DNA from: Adiantum capillus-veneris
Lineage: Eukaryota > Streptophyta > Polypodiopsida > Polypodiales > Pteridaceae
Direction of reading: 5' to 3'
Length of the DNA stretch: 64,000 nt
Assembly (NCBI GenBank): GCA_014529385.2
Contig: CM043962.1
Coordinates: 48,308,598-48,372,597 of the forward strand
The notes below the pieces were generated by a model. That model saw only the letters and a program-made list of their open reading frames with translations, was not told the DNA's origin and ran no database searches. Of the stretch, positions 1 to 10,597 are shown in pieces. Each line of letters starts with the position of its first letter. Within the stretch, counting starts at the first letter, position 1. The translations under genes and the position numbers were made by a program.

Positions 1-370
1 GTGAGGTTCCATTTGGCTTAAGGGTTCCAGAACTTCTTTCAGAAGTGAATTTGGACGTTGTTTGCCCATTTGACGAAGCAAAAGACTGAATTCAGACTTT
101 TTCGCATAAATTGACCAACAACGGAGGGTAGTACAGGTTCAAATTAGCAAACCTAATCCAGAACATCAGCAGTCTATAAAATACAGTAGTGGTTGAGATT
201 AACTCTCCAGTTATACCAATCATTACTAAGATAACCTCTAGCAGATAAATGCTTTGATTCGATTGCCAAAATTAAAATGCTTGTGAACAGGTATATTCAA
301 CAACAGAGCAAGAAGTTGTGCAGAAACTGACCCATTGCCAGGTGAGTGGTTGAATTTGTGATAAATTGCA
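1..370. other. 5' flank of Gypsy-1 gag, no gene seen
   Basis: No convincing coding region is visible before the first gag-frame ORF. This is probably the untranslated leader of the Gypsy-1 element. Neither a 5' LTR end nor a recognisable primer-binding site lies in it, so the 5' LTR should be outside the window. Confidence 0.4.
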
Positions 371-1489
371 TTGATAAGTTTGATGAATTTAAGATCAGGA
401 GGATACATTGTTAGAGACCAGAAAGTGGCAGGTGACCAAGGTAGCTTAGTGTCCACAGAAGAGAGTGTAACTCAGGCAAGGCTAGATTCTCTAGCACCGA
501 TTATTGAGGAAGGTAGTGATAATGACACTTCGTCAGACAAATCTTTCTTCATGATGGGTAGTCAACAGCCAGGAGGTTTCACCTATGATGGAACTATGCA
601 AGGAGGAAGCACCTCCCAAAATCCTTTGAATGATTCCAAGCTCACGGAGATCTTCTTGGAGGGAACAAACTCGAGAGGAGGCCTAGTCTATTCAGACTAT
701 CGAGGCCGCAAGTGCATTTGTATCGAAGAGAGGCCAGCTCAAAGATTGGAGATAATCCGAGTGTATGATGATGGAGATAGGTTCCAAGACGAAAAGGGGA
801 ACCACTATTTAATAGTTAGTAACCCTGAAGATTACAACAGATATGGAGATAACGTGGCGAAAGGGAAAATGGTTTCAGAAACTCAAGAACCGCCACCAAA
901 CATTGATTGGACCTGAGCTATATTTATGTATGATAAGAAAACAATCAGGGTTCCAACTTATAACGAGAATGTGGGAATCTACAAACATGAGAGCGAGGGT
1001 ATAGTCTCTTACTTTCGCAGCAAAGAACCATACGTAAACAAACTAAGCAAAGACAAGGTTCTTTACTTATTTTCTTATGAAACTGCTACGGGGAAGGGCA
1101 TAGTTTTTGTTGATAGATACGGGCGAGAATACCAACGTATTCTCCCAGAGGAAGTAGAGAGAGCAATAGGCCCAGAAGCATCAACATATGCCCCTGAGGA
1201 AGTGCCAAGAGCCGCCCAAACCCTAAGCAAGTCAACGAATCCTTTTTCAGATGAGTATGACACTACTTCACATTCCACCCGACCGCAAGCATTCAACAAC
1301 CAAGACCAACCAGCAAACCAACCATCATTGCAGGCATGGCTTCGACAGAGTGCAACAATGGAACCAGACCGAAACCGAGATGGTTATCAAGCCGCACGAG
1401 GGCTCAGGGATTTGCAAGAACCACCACTCTATTCAAGGTATCAGGCAGAGAGTAAGCCAAAGACTCAAGGGTCAACAGAGCCTGGATGA
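371..1489 (+). pseudogene. Gypsy-1 gag, N-terminal region (two ORFs in one frame)
   Basis: Two successive ORFs (371-916 and 926-1489) share a reading frame and are separated only by a TGA and a few codons, so they were probably one coding region. The products are polar, rich in Glu, Ser and Arg, with no signal peptide or membrane segment. Both contain a related Tyr/Arg-Gly-Arg patch (SDYRGRKC and VDRYGREY) about 190 codons apart, which may be a weak internal repeat. No known domain is recognised. The position directly upstream of the capsid-like gag domain suggests an N-terminal gag extension. The TGA stops fit loss of Arg or Trp codons during decay. Confidence 0.55.
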
Positions 1490-1495
1490 CCACCC

Positions 1496-3958
1496 ATGGA
1501 ACAAGTTCGAAGAGAAGAACCACCTCCAGCAAGAACCGTTAGAAATTATGGCTTAGGAGCACCATTGGGAGAGGAACTAGCCTATTACAGAAGGCCTGAG
1601 GAGGTGTATCAACTAGGACGGGGTGATCCAATGATGAGGTTTGTAGACCATGGAAGAATTAGACCCTCTCATGTGCAAAAATGGGTAAACAAGAAATACA
1701 CAGGAAGCAGAGACCCAAGAGATCATGTAGCAGCCTTTGTGCGTGTAATTAGAGCCGAAGAGGTGTTAGATTTTTTCACCCAATTTGCAGGGTTTGGACT
1801 AACCCTAGAGGAAGATGCTGCCACCTGGTTTGACTTTGTAGAGCGTAGAGACTTTGAGTCGATGGAGGAAGTGTTTGACGAGTTTATTGAGGAATTATCT
1901 CAAAGGGGAATAGCTCATAATACCGTCTCACAAATCCATAAATTCAAACAGAAAGATGGAGAATCTGTACGAAAGGCAGCCCTAAGACTAAAAAGATATG
2001 TTAAGTTCTGTCCTGTTGAAGAACTGCCAACTCAGTCCAGACTTATGTTGATATTCATCCAAGGACTAAGGAATGCAGATCTCTAGAAAAACTTACATAT
2101 GAAGAGGAGCACGACGTTGAATGAGTTGACCAAGGAGGCTCTTTACCTTGTGGACAATTGTGCGGTTTACAAGGAAGGGGAGTTTAAGGACCTTGATGAC
2201 GATTCATCTTCACAACAAAGTGGAAGCAAGTCTTCTAAGACAGTACCAAAAGGAGAAGTAGCGGTAAACCAGGAGCAGCTCATAGATGAAGTGCTAAAAA
2301 AGATTAACTTGTACACCAAATCCCAGGCTAAACAGCCCAAGTGGTGTGCTATTGAACAAAAATGGATAAACCATGGGACCGAGGAATGCTATTATAACAA
2401 GGGATATGTGAGAGAGAGACCTTACGCTCCCCAAGCTTCAGTAGCTTCCCCTCAAGCTCCACCGATGCTTAGATATCAAGCAGGTAACTTACCAGGACCT
2501 GTAGGTGTAGAAAGACCACAACCGGTGTTGGGACATCAACCACCCCTACCAGGATTACGACCAGTTGGTATAAGATACACACCAACAGTAACTGAATCAG
2601 AAGAAAAGGCTTTGGTACCTATGCATGCATATTATGAAGATCCCAATGGATATGCGGCAAACCCTGTCTATTATCCACCAGAAGAACCCTCGACACCAGA
2701 ACCATGGAGCATGATAGGGAATCAAGGACCACCAGCTACTGCACAGGCCACGGGAGAAGGAAGATATAGCCTTGATGAACGAACACTGATGTTCATAGCC
2801 AATGGAGGTATGGGCGGACAGAGACATGCTTACCAACAAAGAGGAGCTCAAGGAGCACCTCAACAACCCAAGGGACCCTGCTACAAGTGTGGAGGAGACC
2901 ATTGGTTGAGAGACTGCCCTCATGATGAAATCATTAGAGTCAATGCGTATTGCCCAGAATGCGGAATTACTCATTTGATTCCCGATTGCCCTAAAAACCC
3001 TAGCAAAGGAGAAAAAACCACCTTGAACATGTTAGAAACAGTACCTTCCAGTGGAGGATCGGAAAATGAAACAATCATACCTATTCAGGCGGTAACACGA
3101 GCCGAAGCCCAAAGAAGGAAAAATGAACCCATAAGTGAAGAACCAAAAACCGATGCCCAAAGTTCAGAAACGAAAAATCAGAGAAGCACTTGGAAAACTA
3201 GAAAGGCGCGTAGGAAAGCCAGGAAAGAACGAGAGCAAACAGCCCTATCCGAGGAGTTGAAACATACCAAGGATAGATTGGAGCAGTTAGAGGATTTAGG
3301 TAGCTTAAGCTCACACACCACAGCAGCCGTAGCACCCAAGGAAATAGTAGAGCCCAAAAGTGCAGGATCAGGAGGATCTGTACTGGCAGACAAGGTAAAC
3401 GAGAAGTTGGATGCGCTTCTAAAAGCTTATGAAGCTCGACTTAAAAAGAACCAAACCCAGGAGCAAAGGTGGATGACTTACCCATATGTAGAAATAGAAA
3501 AACAGAGGTTGGATATGTGTAGAAAGATGATCGAGACGGCTCAATCATTGATGGAAGAACCGCTGGGTAAACCTGCAAATTGGCATGAGGCACCAGCTGC
3601 AACCCCTATCCAACCAGTGCGAGAGAAACCCGAGGAAACAAAGGAAAGACTCACTAATGACTATGAGTCCAGAGGAGAGCCTATCATAGTGCCAAATACC
3701 ACCGATGGGGCAAGTGACGGGTTCCAGCCTAAAATATTGGCAGAAATGGGTAAGGACTGTAATGGTCTAGACGATCTGTGGAAGCAAATCCGTGACGCCA
3801 ACGAAGCTAATAGGATGAGCAACCACATGACTAGCACGAGAAAAGAAAAGAATGTGATCTTACCTCCTATTGAAGAATTTGAGGCAAGATCTCAGATGAA
3901 CTTTGAGATACATTCACAAGGGGGAGACCAAGGATCCATTAGTTCGGGGCACAACTAA
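1496..3958 (+). pseudogene. gag: Gypsy-1 gag: capsid-like domain and zinc knuckles
   Basis: The first segment (1496-2086) has the retrotransposon gag signature: a helical region around GSRDPRDHVAAF, the AATWF motif and a helical stretch ending IFIQGLRNADL. After an in-frame TAG the same frame continues in 2099-3958. That part holds a Pro-rich linker, two zinc-knuckle-like motifs (CYKCGGDHWLRDCP, then a variant YCPECGITHLIPDCP) and a basic, coiled-coil-like C-terminal half rich in Lys, Glu and Arg. The protein would package element RNA in cytoplasmic particles. One interior stop and a terminal TAA before the protease separate what was probably a continuous gag-protease frame. Confidence 0.8.
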
Positions 3959-3967
3959 CCAGACTCT

Positions 3968-5011
3968 TTGAGAACTTTACCCTCTTATCTAGGAGAGTAC
4001 GAAGCTAAGTCGGAAGTGAGAGCAATCCCATCTCAAAGACTTTCTTCTAACAAGGTGATGGATTCGCAAGGATTGATTGAGTTGTTATCCACTCCGGTGG
4101 CATGCACAATCACGTTAGCAGAAATCCTAAGGTTAAGGCCAAACATGTGGACCACAATAGGAAAATGCCTAGAAAAATTTGGAGTGAAAGACCCCACCTT
4201 GAAGCTACAAGAAGGGATCAGAGAGTTGGACAGGCCTCAACTAAACACTAGGCCAGTACCATTGAATAAGGTTGGAGAATATTGCGAGGGAGAAGACAGA
4301 AACACCACGCTACCGGTAGAATTCCAAGGAGTAGTTTCCAAAGCTATTCTTGACAGTGGAGCGGGGGTTGCAATCGCCACCAAGGAAATCTGGAAAAAAT
4401 GGGGAAAACCAGCTTTGAGGGCTACCAGAATGAAACTGCAATTGGAATATGGGTTCATGGAGAAGCCTTTAAGACTCTTAGAAAAAGTGCTTGTCACTTC
4501 GTGCGGAATTGAGTATGAGCATACATTTGCAATAGTCGATTTCGACAAAAAGAACAATTATGAGATCATCTTGGGACAACCATTCATGCGACAACTGAAG
4601 ATGGTCCAAGATTGGGGTTATGACTACATATACCTCAGACATGGCGAGACAACAACTAAAATACACCTGAAAGACCATAGTTACAAAGATGTGAACCAAA
4701 CACCTGTGGAAGAGTTTGATTCAGCTACAGTAGCAGGATCAGAACTACCAGCATGGTTAGGGCAACCAAAAGAGCTATGGATGTGCGGAGCTTCACATTG
4801 TGGAAGCTTAAGAAAAGAGGAATGCGTCTTAGAAAGAGCAATTGAGGACAAGGAGTATATTCCGGAACCTTTCCCTGAAGATGCCTTGGAACCTCTAGAA
4901 TGGGAACACATACTAGCAACATTGGATGTCTGTACCATTACCGATAGTCCAACAACAAAATTTTGTGATAAAGATGGCTATGATGTGTTACCCTATTACA
5001 TGGTACGATAG
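3968..5011 (+). pseudogene. Gypsy-1 aspartic protease region
   Basis: A retropepsin-like domain lies around codons 110-230. It has the catalytic motif AILDSGAGVA and, about 80 residues on, the flap/C-terminal motif IILGQPFMRQ. The catalytic Asp-Ser-Gly triad is intact. This domain would process the Gag-Pol polyprotein. The frame continues from gag after a TAA at 3956-3958, with no obvious independent start, so it was probably translated as a gag-protease fusion. It overlaps the start of the RT frame, which lies in a different phase; that could be a programmed frameshift or a decay frameshift. Confidence 0.8.
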
Positions 5012-6207
5012 TGATGGTAAAGGGGAGTCAGAAAAGGGGAACATGAATGTACCATCACACTATCGGAAGTTTACTATCCAGGACAGAAAAATCATCATGA
5101 CACCACCAGTCAGGGAAAGAACCAACCAAGAATCTTACGATGGGACTAAAAATGCAAAAAAGATAGACCTCGCGGAACCAGGTGAAAAGCCTCATCCGGT
5201 CTATATAGCTAACGATTTAGAGCCTGAGGAGGAAGCACAGCTAACACAACTTCTCAAGAAGTATAAAGATGTATTCGCTTGGTCCTATAAAGATCTCAAA
5301 GTTGATCCATTGATATGCCAACATACAATTCCTTTGAAATTGGATGCAAAACCTAGCAAACAACGTCCTTATACATATAATGACACATTTGCTAAACGAA
5401 TCAAAGAAGAGATTGATAAACTGATGGAAACTGAATTCATCTTTGAGATCGAGCATACAGATTGGGTGTCACCAATTGTGGTAGTTCCCAAAAAGAATGG
5501 AAAACTGCGCGTGTGTGTAAACCTCAAGAAGGTGAATTCTGCAACCATAAGGGATAATTATCCCTTGCCAATTACAGAACATGTACTTGAGCGAGTGGCC
5601 GGGAAACGGGCTTATTCCTTTCTAGATGGGTTTTCAGGATACAACCAACTGGCAATAGCAAGGGATGATCAACACAAAACAGTGTTTGCCACAGAATGGG
5701 GAATTTATGCGTATCGAGTTATGCCATTTGGCTTAACTAATGCACCAGCCACTTTCCAAAGGTTAATGACTCACGCATTCAAGGAATACCTAAGAATATT
5801 CTTAGAAATTTACATGGATGACCTGTGTGTACACTCTCTTCTACGAGAGAAACATATCGACCATTTGCAAAAGGTCTTTGAAAAGTGCAGGACATATCGA
5901 ATCTGTCTTAACCCGAAAAAGTGTGTATTTATGGTTAAGCAAGGACGAATCTTAGGACACATTGTCTCAAGAAAAGGCATAACCACAGACCTAGACAAAG
6001 TCAAAGTCATTGTAGACCTGCTCAAGCCTACTAATGCGAAACAAGTGCAATCCTTCATGGGACACTGTGGATATTATCGAAGATTCATATACATGTATGC
6101 GGTTATCGCACAACCTCTGTATGGTTTGCTAGTCAATTTCGAGTGGACCGAGGAGTGTGAAACTTCATTCCAAAAGCTGAAGGAAAACCTTATATCAACA
6201 CCTGTAC
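4926..6207 (+). pseudogene. pol: Gypsy-1 reverse transcriptase, interrupted by LTR-A
   Basis: This is the Ty3/gypsy RT core. Visible motifs are WVSPIVVVPKKNGKLRVC, the LPFG-equivalent VMPFGLTNAPATFQ, and the catalytic YMDD box (IYMDDLCVHS), followed by the thumb/connection region GHIVSRKGI and FMGHCGYYRRFI. The domain is complete. Coding stops abruptly at 6207, where the LTR-A element has inserted; the next residues of the original protein resume at 13172 with KAPDWEKIFHVHIDAS. The last codons read after 6208 belong to LTR sequence and are not native. Confidence 0.88.
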
Positions 6208-8881
6208 TGATAACCGTTTTTCGGCTCTCTGTGATTGCCATAGTGAGTTATTCCCCCCCTATCAAATCACTCAAACACTGTGGTTATCCTCACCCTTTCA
6301 CTGTATATAGGTGCGTGTGAGTTAGGGGACTTTTCCCATATCTCCTTACTGAAATAAAAAACCCTCAATTAGCTAGGCATTGGGCTAGTTGAGCCAAAAA
6401 AATAAAAAATATAAGTATATTATGGCCCATGCGTATGTAAATATTTCTTTGTATATAGGGCCTAAATAAAAGATTTTTTCATAATTATTTTGGTATTTAT
6501 TTAAATATTTCTACCTAGGTGTGTGTTATTTATGCTCTGTACATTGCCTCACCATTACCACAATTTTTCTTACCATTTTTCATACTCTTTATTCCATATA
6601 GAAATATTTTCATGTAAGCTTCTCTTATATTTGGTGTAACTCCACCCCAACAAAATCCAAAAAAACAAGTTTTATTTATGTGTATATGTTTTCACTATTG
6701 TGATTTTTTTCCTTCCTACATCTATTTTGTTTTTTTTCTAAAAAATTAGAACACCAAAATATTTATCTTTTTATGGTAGCCTCATAATGAGAGAGATTTC
6801 TTTTGACCCCTTTATATTTTTTCCACTTATATTATTTATATTTGACATGTACATATTTTTTAGACCCCTCAATATTTGAGTTTTCTTAGTTGTACTATTC
6901 ACTTATATCATGATCTCAACAATGTCTTTAATTATAGACCTACCAAATAAGGTCAAGGGTAGGTGGCATGCATACATGCACTATTGAGGGCTCACTCTTG
7001 GAGGTATTCAAAAGAATCATCCAAAGAAGGACCCCACAAGGACCTTGTGCAGTGGAAAAAAACGATCGGTTTTGCTGAATTTTTAAAGTTCACTTGCTCT
7101 CCGAATTTGAAAAGGTGATACAAACCAAAGTTGTAGCTCGTAGACTGAACTTTTGCCTCAAATTTTTTCATATTTTTTTGAGCTACGAGCTGTGCGATAT
7201 GATTTTATTAGTGGACCCCAGTTTTCCCATGCTATGCAGCCACACTCTCTCTTCCACTTTATCATTTTCCTCTTTCACACACACTTCTCCACTCATCATC
7301 CCCACCTCTCTCACCACTCCTCTCTGCACCCTACTCACCTTCTCCTCAACCTTGAATAAGAGAAACCATGGTGAACTCATACCTCCCACACACAATTCCA
7401 TTCCAAAATTGACCACCTAGTCTCATTTTTCCTCCTCCAAATTACCCATATCTATCAAAAAAACCACAAAATTCAGCCTCTTCTCTTAAAAGACAGCATC
7501 ATGGGGGTTGATTACTCAGCTTCAATTACCTTGTCTCTCAAGGAAGGTCAAGAGTGGAGAAAAAATGTACCGTCAAAGCTAGTGGACCGTCAACAAGCGT
7601 CAAAATTGGCCCTACTCAAGACACTTGGAGCATCAATCTTGTAAGAAATCCACCTTTTCTTACCTCTTAAGAGTTTTTTCTTTCTTATTTGTATCCTACA
7701 TGGATACTCCCATTGTAAATATCCAATTCCATTTGTAAATTAATTCTAACTCTACTAACACTAACCCACTATGAAAAGTCCTATCACCTCCATTTCTCTT
7801 CTCTCTCTTTCCCCACCAACTTCTTGATAATTCCAAGCAAAAGAAATTAGATAAATTGCTGAAAATCTAACCCAACCATGGTTAGAGGAGTAACCCTAGC
7901 CTTCAAAATTGCTATAAAAGGAGGGTGTAGCTAGCACAAAAAGGGGGATCCATAAGCAAGAGCACTATGCTATAGCTTGAGAAGCCAAGCTCAACCTCTC
8001 TAGAAGGAGCTCTTGAGTGGAAGCTCATTGTCTTATGCATGTGCATGTGTTGTAATAGGGGATTAGCAAGGGAACTCTATGCCATTGTAAGAGAGAGAGA
8101 GTGATCATTCAATTGAGAGTACGAAATCTATCATTTCTCCTACTAGTGTAAGCCCAACATTTGCTGAATCAAGGAGGGTGGATTTGGACTAAGCTTGGAT
8201 ACTTTGTCTCCCTTCCAACGTGAAGTAATGGACAACAATGATGCGTAAGTGTCTTGGTGTTTTTTGTTAAGTTCTTGATAGCTTGTCTCTGGTGTTGTCA
8301 TCAATCTAGCCATAAATCCCACATACTGTAAGAGGGCGACAGGGTGGAGAGGACTCCCCTGGCCTTAAGACAGTGATTGGGGTGGCTTTTCTTGTGATGT
8401 GTTGTGGTGAAATTTACGCAAGCTATGTTGAACAAATACTAATCTCACTTTGATTTGTCATGACAGATTTGTAAGGAGGTATTAATGCAACAAGCACCCC
8501 CTCCCCCTTTCTCTCTCTTTCTTAAATATATAGTTGTGTTTGCTTGATCATTGCCGATACGTTTCAAAGCAGCCCGAGCACTATCTCTCTCCCTCTCTCC
8601 CTCTCTCTCTCTCTCTCTCGTGTTTTAGTGTGTGAGAGTGTTCCATTGATGTTAGGGTTAGTGTAAATTTCTTGCTTGTTTGTGGGTTGCTCTAACGATT
8701 CTCCTCTTTTGCGTCCTAGTTCACTCTTAAACTAGGTGGTGCCCCTTGTGTAGTTGGGATTTGGCTGTGGGTTTGTTGTTTTGGTTTGTGTTGTGTTGTG
8801 CCCCAGCCCCATTGAGAAACACGGGAGCCTTGAAGGGTGTCTAGAGGTTGCTCTTCTTGTTGCCCGCCCCGAACCGCCTCA
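6208..8881 (+). repeat. LTR-A, left LTR
   Basis: This 2674-bp LTR starts with TGATAACC and ends with CCGCCTCA directly before TTGGTGCCCCCACGG. It holds a TATA box near 7913, AT-rich and CT-rich tracts, and a pyrimidine microsatellite near 8585-8620. Small ORFs in it recur in all three LTR-A copies because the LTR is repeated; none resembles a protein. Confidence 0.92.
7913..7921 (+). promoter_or_regulatory. TATA box of LTR-A
   Basis: TATAAAAGG sits in a conserved context in all three LTR copies (7913-7921, 12191-12199, 17398-17406). It is the likely Pol II core promoter of the LTR, which puts transcript starts about 30 bp downstream and leaves a long R-U5 segment. Confidence 0.6.
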
Positions 8882-8883
8882 AA

Positions 8884-8901
8884 TTGGTGCCCCCACGGAG
8901 G
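8884..8901 (+). other. Putative primer-binding site of LTR-A element
   Basis: TTGGTGCCCCCACGGAGG begins two bases after the left LTR end, the position where a tRNA 3' end primes minus-strand synthesis. The start TTGGTGCC resembles the TTGGCGCC start of several plant gypsy primer sites. I could not assign the tRNA. Confidence 0.5.
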
Positions 8902-8955
8902 ACGGCTTGTGTATTTTTGTGTAGAATCAACCTTTAGCATAGTCAAGTAGTTTGC

Positions 8956-9168
8956 ATGAATCACGAAAATTTGTATGATCCCTTCATTCCCATTGCAAGG
9001 CAAAAGGTACACATAATTGTTAGCACTAAGTTGCAATTTCAACGTGTCATTCGTAGAATTTTAGGTCCTCTTAGGTTGGCCGAGATAAACGCTTCAGTAA
9101 ATTCTTTTATTTTGCCTCTCATTAGGTACGACCTTAGTTTGGACGTCTATATTTTTGTTTTGTTTTAA
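8956..9168 (+). CDS. Small leader ORF, copy 1 of a duplicated 70-codon ORF
   Basis: A 70-codon ORF in the leader between the left LTR and gag. It is homologous to the next ORF: both share the spaced pattern I-x-I-x2-S-x-K-x2-FQ, then G-x2-R-x2-EI-x-AS-x-N, and end with ILPLI-x-Y-x2-S-x-DV-x-IF. The repeat period is exactly 234 nt, so both lie in one frame. No known domain, signal peptide or metal site is seen. It could be a small element protein or a relic of a larger duplicated ORF. Confidence 0.45.
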   Translation: MNHENLYDPFIPIARQKVHIIVSTKLQFQRVIRRILGPLRLAEINASVNSFILPLIRYDLSLDVYIFVLF

Positions 9169-9189
9169 GCATTAGGTCATGCATAGACC

Positions 9190-9408
9190 ATGGATAATGG
9201 CCCAGGAATAGAGGTTTTCCCCTTCCATTTCACTCCACACATTAGAATAAACATTGCAATTAGTAGGAAAATCCATTTTCAACAACGTATGGTGTTCATT
9301 TTTGGTGCCCAAAGAGTAGGAGAAATTCTCGCATCACCAAACCCTGTCATCCTACCTCTTATTGATTATCATAGGTCATTTGATGTGAATATCTTTATTT
9401 TGTTGTAG
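9190..9408 (+). CDS. Small leader ORF, copy 2 of a duplicated 70-codon ORF
   Basis: A 72-codon ORF starting 21 nt after the stop of copy 1, in the same frame. It matches copy 1 along most of its length at the spaced positions FQ, G, R, EI, AS, N, ILPLI, Y, S, DV and IF, while the DNA has diverged considerably. Loss of DNA identity with retention of the peptide pattern suggests selection on the protein at some time. Function is unknown. Confidence 0.45.
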   Translation: MDNGPGIEVFPFHFTPHIRINIAISRKIHFQQRMVFIFGAQRVGEILASPNPVILPLIDYHRSFDVNIFILL

Positions 9409-9493
9409 AATAGATTGCAAGCTAGAAAACATTATTGTGTAAATCTTTTTAAGAAAGAAAAACAAAAACGGGTGTCACTTTGAAATCAATTCA

Positions 9494-10597
9494 ATGGAAA
9501 GCCAACGCCAAATGTCTGGGTATCCTCTTTTCTTTGGAGAGCCTGGAGAGGATGTAGAATTATTTTTAGCAAATTTCAAGATGTCTTGCCGTATCAAGAG
9601 GATAATAACTGATCAAGAACGTGTAGAAATGTTTGAGGTGGTCCTTAGGAAAGATGCTAGCACTTGGTTTGACTCTTTGCCTGAGGAAGTTAAGGGGAAT
9701 TACACAGAAGTTTTGAATCGTTTCAAGAAATACTTCTTTGATCCCCAAAACACTCAAAAATTATGGCAAGACATTGTTTCTCATAAGCAAAAAGACTTAG
9801 ATGACTACTACTTGTACAAGCAAGAGTTTCTACGTCTTTGGGCTCTATGGATACGAAATGTTGCTAACCCAGGTGATGGTGCAGAATTTCTAAAGAAGGA
9901 GAGGTTCATAGCCGGACTCTTTCCTGACCTTAAGGTAAAAGTTGAGGCGGGTGCACCTGCTACCTTTGATGCAGCTGAAACTAGGGCTGTTGAGAAATAT
10001 AGGAAACTCAAGTGCTTAAGGGGAGAGGTTCCAATAGAAGGTCTTAGACCCAAAGGTAAGTCACAAGCATCAACATCGAGGGAGATTCCTGAGGTAACGG
10101 CGGAAGTAATTGAGAAGTTAAACGAATCTTTAAGCAGCCTGTCAATTCACCTTGCACAAGCTGTAGGTCCAAAGGGACAAGCAAAGAAGTCTGAAGAGCG
10201 AGATCCACGACCTAGGAGAGTCTTGCAATGTTGGAATTGCGGAGAGTCTGGACATGGGATGTATAATTGTCCTTGGCCCCGTGGGGAGCCAGGGAGACCT
10301 AACTTGAATTACCCAGTGATGAATGCAGGTGAAGAAACTGGTCAACAACCAAGGCTTCTACAAAGACCAAATGGACCAAGACCACCTCCACAAGGGGTAG
10401 AAGGAGTTCCATCTTTGCCAGATCCAAATGTGTATGTGGTAGAGGTGACAAACTCAAATGAGGTTGACATGGAAGCAAATGGCATTAAGCGTGACCTTTG
10501 GCTCTCTGTGATTGCCATAGTGAGTTATTCCCCCCCTATCAAATCACTCAAACACTGTGGTTACCCTCACCCTTTCACTGTATATAGGTGCGTGTGA
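9494..10597 (+). CDS. gag: Gag of LTR-A element
   Basis: The frame encodes a retrotransposon gag protein. Residues about 10-170 form the helical capsid-like domain, with FFGEPGEDVELFLANFK, the ASTWFDSLP motif and a KAxxF-like FLRLWALW region. One CCHC zinc knuckle, CWNCGESGHGMYNCP, lies near residues 247-261. A Pro-rich tail follows. The last ~35 codons (after 10491) run into the right LTR, so the native C-terminus is lost or was continuous with a deleted pol. As the only recognisable protein of this element, it would assemble particles that use enzymes from another element. Confidence 0.85.
   Translation: MESQRQMSGYPLFFGEPGEDVELFLANFKMSCRIKRIITDQERVEMFEVVLRKDASTWFDSLPEEVKGNYTEVLNRFKKYFFDPQNTQKLWQDIVSHKQKDLDDYYLYKQEFLRLWALWIRNVANPGDGAEFLKKERFIAGLFPDLKVKVEAGAPATFDAAETRAVEKYRKLKCLRGEVPIEGLRPKGKSQASTSREIPEVTAEVIEKLNESLSSLSIHLAQAVGPKGQAKKSEERDPRPRRVLQCWNCGESGHGMYNCPWPRGEPGRPNLNYPVMNAGEETGQQPRLLQRPNGPRPPPQGVEGVPSLPDPNVYVVEVTNSNEVDMEANGIKRDLWLSVIAIVSYSPPIKSLKHCGYPHPFTVYRCV

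Noticed and set aside
7094-7420. ORFs conserved in three copies (also near 11489 and 16682, both strands)
   Set aside because: They recur only because the LTR-A repeat recurs. They have pyrimidine-tract composition and no protein pattern.
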